Below are positions 58,708 through 64,000 of a stretch of DNA of 64,000 nt, piece after piece (within the stretch, counting starts at the first letter, position 1; each line of letters starts with the position of its first letter). Source of the stretch: Clostridium celatum DSM 1785 (GTDB lineage: Bacteria; Bacillota; Clostridia; Clostridiales; Clostridiaceae); NCBI RefSeq assembly GCF_000320405.1, contig NZ_KB291705.1:1-64000 (forward strand), given 5' to 3'. The notes under the pieces are model-generated. The model saw only the letters and a list, made by a program, of their open reading frames with translations. It made no database searches and had not been told where the DNA came from. The position numbers and the translations under genes are program-made.

Positions 58708-59526
58708 TTATCCTAATGCTACATCTAAAATCATCATTGTTATAAATCCAAGTATTAATCCTATTGTTGTTAAAGCCTTATTTTCAATAGATGCTTCTGG
58801 CAATAGTTCTGAACCTACAACTGAAATCATAGCTCCAGCTGAAAATGCTAAGAAAAATGGCAACATACTTCTAACACTCATTGCTGCTATTGCTCCTAGT
58901 ACTCCTGCTATTGGTTCAACAATACCTGATGCTTGCCCATAAAAAAAGCTTTTTGTTCTAGATAATCCCTCTCTTCTCAAAGGCAAAGAAACCGCTGCTC
59001 CTTCAGGAAAGTTTTGCAATCCTATCCCTAATGCCAAACTCATTGCTGCTCCTATTGTTGCTGATGGTATTCCAGCTGCTACACCTCCAAATGCAACTCC
59101 AACAGCTAATCCTTCTGGTATGTTATGAAGAGTTACTGCAACAACTAATAATATACTCTTCTTATACTTTTGTACTATAGAATCCCTTGCAATTTCATCA
59201 CTTTGTGTAATTACCCCATAAGAATACTTATCCATCATTTTATCTGCTAATATTATAAATACACCACCAGTAAAAAAGCCTATAGCTGGTAGTATAATTT
59301 GACTATATCCTAACTCCGAACATAACTCTATAGCTGGATTTAATAATGACCAAAAACTTGCTGCAACCATTACCCCAGCACCAAATCCAAGCATACAATT
59401 TAAAATTTTTCTATCAACTGTCTTAAAGAAAAATACCAAACATGCACCCAACGCTGTTATTGCCCATGTAAATATTGTTGCAACTAACCCCTGCATTATT
59501 GGAGTTAAATTCATAAACCACTCCAT
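58708..59526 (-). CDS. ZIP family metal transporter
   Basis: A 272-residue membrane protein with eight predicted spans. The metal-path motifs are TLHNIPEGLAVGVAFGG near residue 140 and LQNFPEGAAVSLPL near 180, typical of bacterial ZIP/GufA proteins that import zinc, iron or other divalent metals. Its convergent neighbour is the Fur-controlled enolase. No Fur box was found before it. Confidence 0.93.
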   Translation of the reverse strand: MEWFMNLTPIMQGLVATIFTWAITALGACLVFFFKTVDRKILNCMLGFGAGVMVAASFWSLLNPAIELCSELGYSQIILPAIGFFTGGVFIILADKMMDKYSYGVITQSDEIARDSIVQKYKKSILLVVAVTLHNIPEGLAVGVAFGGVAAGIPSATIGAAMSLALGIGLQNFPEGAAVSLPLRREGLSRTKSFFYGQASGIVEPIAGVLGAIAAMSVRSMLPFFLAFSAGAMISVVGSELLPEASIENKALTTIGLILGFITMMILDVALG

Positions 59527-59678
59527 ACCTTTGTTTTCCCCTCTTTACACATAGCTTATCATCATATTAACACTATATTGCAAATTACTACAATTTGTTA
59601 CTATTTATGTTTTTTCTTGGCGTATAAAAAACATTGACATTCATTTTGCCACATGTTAACATTACTTATATAATATTT

Positions 59679-59761
59679 GCCGACATGGCGGAACTGGCAG
59701 ACGCACATGACTCAAAATCATGCGGGAAACCGTGTGGGTTCGATTCCCACTGCCGGCACCA
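59679..59761 (+). tRNA. tRNA-Leu(CAA)
   Basis: The sequence folds as a tRNA with anticodon loop CTCAAAA (CAA), an extended variable arm and T-loop TTCGATT, ending in encoded CCA. The acceptor stem has one A-C mismatch (59683 with 59753). Prophage remains begin shortly downstream, so its 3' end may be an attachment site. A candidate promoter is TTGACA (59634-59639) with TAACAT 17 bases later. Confidence 0.95.
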
Positions 59762-60062
59762 CATTATATATCTAACAAGTCAAAAGCCTTGATATTACTA
59801 GTTTCTGTAATGTTAAAGCTTTTTATTTTTGTAAATTTCCCACTATTTTTCCCACTTCTAATAAAAAAAGAACTCTATTTCTAGAATTCTTTCTATATTG
59901 TGAGTTAATATTTATATTTAGAAAATAGCTTGTACCATTATAAATATTTATTAATTGTCGGTATTTTGTCGGTCTAAACACCCATTTTTATACTAGCTGA
60001 AAACTTAATTACAATAACAATCTTTAAATCTCAAATTTTAAATATAATTTTTAATATTTTCA
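59762..60062 (-). other. Possible integrase 3' remnant and noncoding DNA
   Basis: Directly beyond the tRNA the minus strand reads SGKNSGKFTKIKSFNITETS and on to a stop at 59766, with a terminator-like AGAACTC/GAATTCT hairpin upstream (about 59869-59895). Repeated GTGGGAAA and ACCGACAAAATACCGAC blocks recall integrase-gene ends next to tRNA attachment sites. This is suggestive only; no integrase motif is present. Confidence 0.3.
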
Positions 60063-60149
60063 TCAAAAGTGGCAAAATTTTTGAAATGTAAGATAACTAA
60101 CTGTAGCTCCTACAACGCTACATATTAATGCAATACTTATTGTTTCCAC
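60063..60149 (-). pseudogene. Truncated phage-type small membrane protein
   Basis: A GTG start with GGAAGG seven bases upstream opens a 28-residue peptide VETISIALICSVVGATVSYL plus TFQKFCHF. It resembles the N-terminal span of small phage membrane proteins, which normally continue with a charged cytoplasmic tail; here it stops early. Probably phage debris. Confidence 0.4.
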
Positions 60150-60359
60150 CTTTACACCTTCCTTTAATTCCCCAAACGTTTGGACATTTAAAATATAAAA
60201 AAGAAGCTAGATTTTACTCTAACTTCTTGCTTATTTTTTTATTTACTTTTACGAACAATTTAAATCAATTACGTATTAAAAAATACCGCATATTCTTTTT
60301 GAATAATACAGTCTTTTTATTAATTTTATATTTAACTCTAGCTTAGTAATACTTTAATA
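60150..60359. other. Gap with imperfect hairpin
   Basis: The stretch contains AAGAAGCTAGA..TCTAACTTCTT (about 60200-60230), a hairpin that could end transcription. I see no gene in it. Confidence 0.4.
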
Positions 60360-61295
60360 TTATTCTCCATTAAGAACTCTCTTTAAAGCTGAATCTATAG
60401 TATCCGTATCATCTGGATATTTTATATGCAATGCTGTTGATTCTGCAATAGCAGCAGAGTATGAGGTTTGTACTGACTGCTTAATATGAGAATCATCAAT
60501 AGAATCAATATAATCCTGTTGACGTTGTTTAGCTTCTTTTATTATCTTATAATATTCTTCTTCTGTTAAGCTTTGTTTTACATCTTCCTGCATATTTTCC
60601 TTTATAGAATATTGAAGACTGTCTAAACTAAACTTATTGCTGAAGTCTTTTCCGTTTATAGTTAAAATAATTTCAAATTCACCAGTAGTTGCGTCTGCTG
60701 TAGGTACTTGGGATAGATAATGAATTCTTTTTGTTTCCAAAGGATTTATTAAAGCATATTTTTCTAAATTAGTTCCATCAGTACTTTCTACAAGGGAAAG
60801 ACAAGGATACTCAACATTTTTGATTTTTATTCTTGTATTTATCATATCTCCAGCTACTTCAGCTTTATTCATCAAGCTATATACTTCAAAGATTACATCT
60901 ATATAGATATTCTCATCACTTTCTACAATATAGGTGGTAGAGTTCTTGTTGCTAATTGGAGGCTTAATTTTTCGACCCGCATTAATTTCAGCTAAAGAAT
61001 ATTCACAGATTCCAGAAACTTTATTACGTCCTCCTGCAACAACAAACAATTCAGGATTGTTAATATTCTTATTTTCAGTATTCTCTTCATCTATAACATT
61101 GTCACTACCTTGATTTATATTATTCTTTTCTTCTTCTCCAGGTAAACTATCTTGATTTCTATTACCTTCTTCTTTTTCTATAGATGTTTGAGTTTCTTTA
61201 TTAGATTTAGAAATGTTATATTTTTGTTCGCATGAGATAAGAGAAAAAGATAATAATGTTAATAATAATAATTTTAAAATTAGCTTTTTATTCAT
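60360..61295 (-). CDS. Lipoprotein with Ig-like domain
   Basis: A 311-residue lipoprotein: signal peptide, lipobox LISC (Cys near residue 22), a Glu/Asn-rich linker to about 85, then a beta-rich domain (NPELFVVAGGRNKVSG onward) and a helical tail. GAGGAGA precedes the ATG at 61295. No enzyme motif is seen; it is probably an extracytoplasmic binding or accessory protein. It may be a cargo gene of the prophage region. Confidence 0.75.
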   Translation of the reverse strand: MNKKLILKLLLLTLLSFSLISCEQKYNISKSNKETQTSIEKEEGNRNQDSLPGEEEKNNINQGSDNVIDEENTENKNINNPELFVVAGGRNKVSGICEYSLAEINAGRKIKPPISNKNSTTYIVESDENIYIDVIFEVYSLMNKAEVAGDMINTRIKIKNVEYPCLSLVESTDGTNLEKYALINPLETKRIHYLSQVPTADATTGEFEIILTINGKDFSNKFSLDSLQYSIKENMQEDVKQSLTEEEYYKIIKEAKQRQQDYIDSIDDSHIKQSVQTSYSAAIAESTALHIKYPDDTDTIDSALKRVLNGE

Positions 61296-61377
61296 TTCAA
61301 ATCTCCTCACAATATAATACAATTATGAGTTAATTATAGCATATTTTGTAAATACCATACTATTTAATTTTCAAAAA

Positions 61378-61476
61378 TTACTTTTCCAATTTTGCAAGTA
61401 TTTCTATAACTTCTTCTCTATATCTAACTGGTACTTGCTCTATTGTTTTAAGTCCTCTTTGTACCAAATCACTCAT
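61378..61476 (-). CDS. Short protein downstream of ribbon-helix-helix gene
   Basis: A 32-residue frame MSDLVQRGLKTIEQVPVRYR ending EILAKLEK. Its composition is protein-like and charged amphipathic, but the ribosome site is weak. It may be a small partner of the regulator upstream, or a fragment of a longer lost gene. Confidence 0.4.
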   Translation of the reverse strand: MSDLVQRGLKTIEQVPVRYREEVIEILAKLEK

Positions 61477-61516
61477 AATTGAAGGATTTTTCACACATAT
61501 TTTTATTAATAAACTT

Positions 61517-61678
61517 TCATTTTTTCATTAACTCATATATCTCATATTCACTTATAGTACGCATGAAAGAATATAAAATAAATTCACTTACAGTCATTCC
61601 TTTTTTTCTTGCTATAGTTTTTATTTTTAATTTTTCATCTTCTGAAACTCTTATCTGGATTAATTCTTTTTTACTCAT
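61517..61678 (-). CDS. Ribbon-helix-helix DNA-binding protein
   Basis: A 53-residue protein MSKKELIQIRVSEDEKLKIK followed by TIARKKGMTVSEFILYSFMR. The N-terminal beta strand IQIRVSEDE and two helices fit the CopG/Arc fold used by plasmid and antitoxin repressors. Twin palindromes lie about 80-140 bases upstream of its start, and may be its own operators. Confidence 0.7.
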   Translation of the reverse strand: MSKKELIQIRVSEDEKLKIKTIARKKGMTVSEFILYSFMRTISEYEIYELMKK

Positions 61679-61757
61679 TTATCTACATCTCCAACGCTAA
61701 TTTGTAATACTTGTAATTACAATATCATAGCTCTATAAGAAAAATTAGTCGGACTTT

Positions 61758-61820
61758 AGGGCATATGCCCTACTTTCAAAACATAAATTTAGACAAAAAA
61801 ATTAGGGCATATTCCCCTAA
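61758..61820 (-). promoter_or_regulatory. Twin palindromic operators
   Basis: TAGGGCATATGCCCTA (61758-61773) is a perfect 16-bp palindrome. TTAGGGCATATTCCCCTAA (61802-61820) is a near copy with one extra base at the centre. Two copies of one core 44 bases apart upstream of a ribbon-helix-helix gene suggest cooperative repressor binding. Confidence 0.6.
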
Positions 61821-61824
61821 AAAT

Positions 61825-61861
61825 AAAAAAGATTATATCTTTAATAGACATAATCTTTTTT
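61825..61861. terminator. Bidirectional A/T terminator
   Basis: AAAAAAGATTAT and ATAATCTTTTT enclose a short loop; A and T runs occur on both sides. Confidence 0.6.
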
Positions 61862-61890
61862 AACTTCCTTGGTCAATTTAGTTATTGCAC

Positions 61891-61951
61891 CTCACTTACT
61901 GGTGGAGATTTACCGCTCTTTTAGTTTCTCGCTTAATGGTGGAGATTCACC
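61891..61951 (+). repeat. Two 24-base tandem hairpin repeats
   Basis: CTCACTTACTGGTGGAGATTTACC (61891-61914, here split as CTCACTTACT and GGTGGAGATTTACC) and CTCGCTTAAT-GGTGGAGATTCACC (61928-61951) repeat with a period of 37 bases. Each contains GGTGGAGATTyACC, able to form a small hairpin. They lie upstream of the secreted-protein gene. Confidence 0.65.
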
Positions 61952-62104
61952 CATTTTTATTATATTATAATTAATCAATTAGGCCCATTAAAGCCCTTAA
62001 ATAACATTATACCAAAATTAAATAGTAAATTATAGGATTTTATTACTATTTATTCCTTGATAAAATTTAACTATAATTATTTTGAAATTAAGGGAGAGGA
62101 TAAT
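61952..62104 (+). other. Leader before secreted-protein gene
   Basis: A+T-rich stretch with GGGAGAGG before the ATG at 62105. No strong promoter was confirmed; TTGATA at about 62056 is a possible -35 box. Confidence 0.4.
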
Positions 62105-62611
62105 ATGGAAAACTTATTCAAAAAAATCGCTTTAACTCTAACATTAACTATGTTTAGTACAATGATTCCTTTTTCAGTTAAAGCTAGTGCTGAAGAAAAT
62201 CAAAACCCAATCACAAGAGCATGGCCTGGAAGACCTGGAGGGAATGGTGATGGCTCAGAAGAATGGTTACAAGGAAACTATGGAGAACCTAATGGACCAT
62301 TTAAAACTTTATATACTAGTCAAGGTCGTGTGTCAGATCTAAATACCCAACAATCAGTTGCAGATGGAATAGGCGTTGCAATAGTAGACTTATTATCAGG
62401 AAATGTATTCAAAGGAACAGCTGCTTTAATAACTAGCGGAGCAATTTCAGCTATGGGAATTGCAGCAACTATAAAAGGTTATTATGATGGGAATTACTAT
62501 AAATCAGTAACATATATTTCTGGAAGATGTATGAAAACAGTAATAACAACTTATGAATACAACAACTATACTGGATATATAAAAACATATGAAAAGTGGA
62601 CAAAATGGTAA
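62105..62611 (+). CDS. Secreted protein, putative bacteriocin or toxin
   Basis: A 168-residue protein with a signal peptide (KKIALTLTLTMFSTMIPFSV, cleavage likely after KASA), a Gly/Pro-rich segment (AWPGRPGGNGDG), a hydrophobic Gly/Ala-rich stretch (GIGVAIVDLLSGN to MGIAATIKG) and a Tyr/Lys-rich tail. I do not recognise a family. The hydrophobic central segment plus overlap with a small membrane-protein gene resembles bacteriocin-immunity pairs; this is inference. GGGAGAGG precedes the ATG. Confidence 0.6.
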   Translation: MENLFKKIALTLTLTMFSTMIPFSVKASAEENQNPITRAWPGRPGGNGDGSEEWLQGNYGEPNGPFKTLYTSQGRVSDLNTQQSVADGIGVAIVDLLSGNVFKGTAALITSGAISAMGIAATIKGYYDGNYYKSVTYISGRCMKTVITTYEYNNYTGYIKTYEKWTKW

Positions 62612-62841
62612 AAAAATTTTCAAAAAAATTTTTATATTCTTCTCATACATTAGGATATATTTGTTCAATTCTAATTAGAAACAATAATAATTTATACTTA
62701 TTCATAATGCCAATTCTATTTTCATTTATATCTCTTATTATTTATATAGTTTTATATAAAAATAAAATAAATGAAAAATATATACTAATCCATATTTTAA
62801 TAGATTTTGCATTTCTAATATGGATGACTTATTTTTTATAA
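62605..62841 (+). CDS. Small membrane protein, putative immunity partner
   Basis: A 78-residue protein with two hydrophobic segments (LFIMPILFSFISLIIYIVLY and HILIDFAFLIWMTYFL) after a basic N-terminus. Its ATG overlaps the stop of the secreted-protein gene by seven bases (ATGGTAA), so the two are translationally coupled. Size and topology fit bacteriocin immunity proteins, but nothing proves it. Confidence 0.55.
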   Translation: MVKKFSKKFLYSSHTLGYICSILIRNNNNLYLFIMPILFSFISLIIYIVLYKNKINEKYILIHILIDFAFLIWMTYFL

Positions 62842-62859
62842 AAACTAAATTAATTACAA

Positions 62860-62905
62860 AAATAATAATAGAAATAGAGTAAAAATATTTACTCTATTTC
62901 TAGCT
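62860..62905 (-). terminator. Terminator of phage gene fragment
   Basis: AGAAATAGAGTAAA and TTTACTCTATTTCT pair over 14 bp (62870-62901) and overlap the end of the capsid fragment; the minus-strand tail is T-rich. Confidence 0.75.
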
Positions 62906-63350
62906 CATCCACTAACTTTTTATTAACCTTTTCCTTTTCTTCAGGCGTAAGCTCTCTTATATTACTATTTTCATACTCATTCTTCGCCCATAAATAGCAC
63001 ATCATAATTTCATAATACACTCTACCATCTATTAAATCCCCACTAATTCCTGGTGGGTCTTCATGTATTTTATATTCAGCTAATTTTACTGGTAAAACTG
63101 TTGCCATTGGGTGACCTATTAAAAAACCACAATCTGTTGGTACTCTATTTGATGTTACTTTTAAAACAGACATTCCATCATATTCAGCTATTATTCCTTT
63201 TATTTTCATATCATGACCTATGTCAGTTTCCATTGCTATATCTTTTGATTTTTTTATTACTCTATATGTTGCTGGAGTAACTAATAAAAATCTAACTTCT
63301 TGTGGTACTTCGCTTTCGTCTAATGCTTCTGTTCCTGAATCCACCACCAT
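62889..63350 (-). pseudogene. Phage major capsid protein, C-terminal fragment
   Basis: The 153-residue frame reads as the C-terminal half of a phage coat protein: VRFLLVTPATYRVIKKSKD, then GFLIGHPMATVLPVKLAEYK and IDGRVYYEIMM. The N-terminal part is missing and replaced by stop-rich DNA between 63351 and 63440, so it is a deletion remnant. It follows an intact prohead protease, the normal gene order in tailed phages. Confidence 0.75.
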
Positions 63351-63440
63351 TAAACTAATACATAATCAAAGTCATATTACATATTTTAAGTAGATTATCT
63401 TCTTTTTTAATAGATTATAATTCATTACTAATCTCACTTA

Positions 63441-63998
63441 TCACTCTTTTAAATCTAATATATATGTAATTTGTTCTGAAAATGACATTAATTCCTCTAA
63501 TTCTGAATCAAATATATATCTTATTTCTGATTTATTATTCCCTCTTATTTCTGCTAAACAGCCACTATAAGCTGGTTCTACAGTTAAAATTGATACCTCA
63601 GTTAAATCAATATCTACTAGATATCTTCTTTTCAAGCCATTTTTTAGATTTTCCCACTTATCTTTTTTGGCAAAAAATCCAAATGACCAACCTTTTATAT
63701 TATTTAATCTAGCCTCTTTTATAACTTCTTTATCATAAATTCTACATTTAACCCTTAATCCTATTGCATCTTCATACAATTCTAAATTACCTTTTTTAAT
63801 TGATCCTAATTCTTTTTCTTCCTCATGATTAAATAATAATTTAACATCATCAGCTTTTCTTAATGCCCTACTCCAAACTCTTGGTAATACTTGTTCAATA
63901 AAATCGCCAGTAGCAGCATGTATTTTTTTACTATCCCTAGCAACTGCATTTACATATCCTTCTACTAGAATAGAATCTTTTTTCACCCTAATTTCCAT
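63441..63998 (-). CDS. HK97-family phage prohead protease
   Basis: A 185-residue protein. Conserved positions are VKLLFNHEEEKELG (catalytic His) and LTEVSILTVEPAYSG (catalytic Ser region). It cleaves scaffold and capsid proteins during head maturation. It starts at the window edge, so its ribosome site is not seen. Upstream phage genes probably continue past 64000. Confidence 0.85.
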   Translation of the reverse strand: MEIRVKKDSILVEGYVNAVARDSKKIHAATGDFIEQVLPRVWSRALRKADDVKLLFNHEEEKELGSIKKGNLELYEDAIGLRVKCRIYDKEVIKEARLNNIKGWSFGFFAKKDKWENLKNGLKRRYLVDIDLTEVSILTVEPAYSGCLAEIRGNNKSEIRYIFDSELEELMSFSEQITYILDLKE

Positions 63999-64000
63999 AA

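Noticed and set aside
61891-61951. Possible short CRISPR array
   Set aside because: Only two copies, 13-base separation, no further units and no cas genes in the window.

Overview
The window looks like a chromosomal segment of a low-G+C, spore-forming anaerobe, most likely Clostridium sensu stricto. The support is very A+T-rich intergenic DNA, strong GGAGG ribosome binding sites, sporulation and germination genes (spoIIA operon, spoVACDE, spoIIP, gpr, yqfC/yqfD), pyruvate phosphate dikinase, and anaerobe-type iron-sulfur and flavodoxin proteins. Most genes lie on the minus strand, so the region is best read from right to left.

Layout. 0-15.7 kb: ppdK with a CBS-domain repressor gene, then housekeeping genes transcribed leftwards (prmA, rsmE, mtaB, a HIT protein, rpsU, a wrecked yqeY, yqfC, a frameshifted yqfD, pgpH, ybeY, a kinase/phosphatase fusion, cdd, era, recO). 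15.8-18.1 kb: two cell-surface polysaccharide-type membrane proteins. 18.6-29.3 kb: trmB, a siroheme nitrite/sulfite reductase, the CIRCE-controlled hrcA-grpE-dnaK-dnaJ heat-shock operon, a broken hemW, and lepA. 29.4-35.5 kb: spoIIP, gpr, rpsT, holA and a comEC lacking a recognisable hydrolase domain. 36-43.5 kb: an iron-responsive block with Fur-box palindromes in front of a ygbA/ybaN operon, a CydDC-like ABC exporter pair and a flavodoxin/DUF3793/DUF2325 operon. 43.6-50.1 kb: sporulation genes (spoVAC-AD-AE, spoIIAA-AB-sigF) and a Lon-family protease whose ATP-binding loop is gone. 50.3-55 kb: deoC, dinB, a DUF4003 protein, aspartokinase and an ArsC/Spx-like protein. 55.2-58.6 kb: a NifU-like scaffold and a GGGtGRT protein, divergent from an enolase gene whose promoter is bracketed by two Fur boxes. 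58.7-64 kb: a ZIP metal transporter, tRNA-Leu(CAA), and an accessory region with prophage debris, a lipoprotein, a ribbon-helix-helix regulator with twin palindromes, and a small secreted-protein/membrane-protein pair that may be a bacteriocin with its immunity protein.

Two themes stand out. First, iron control: five Fur-box-like 7-1-7 palindromes (consensus TGATAATnATTATCA) precede four transcription units, including the unexpected enolase. Second, gene damage: yqfD, dnaK and dnaJ each carry one single-base indel, hemW has an in-frame stop plus a damaged glycine-rich motif, and yqeY is eroded along its whole length. Single-base indels in dnaK and dnaJ could be assembly errors; yqeY and hemW look like real decay. 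Several long inverted repeats fold into nested or Y-shaped structures and are not explained by the genes. I see no CRISPR array, complete insertion sequence, rRNA gene or recognisable riboswitch.
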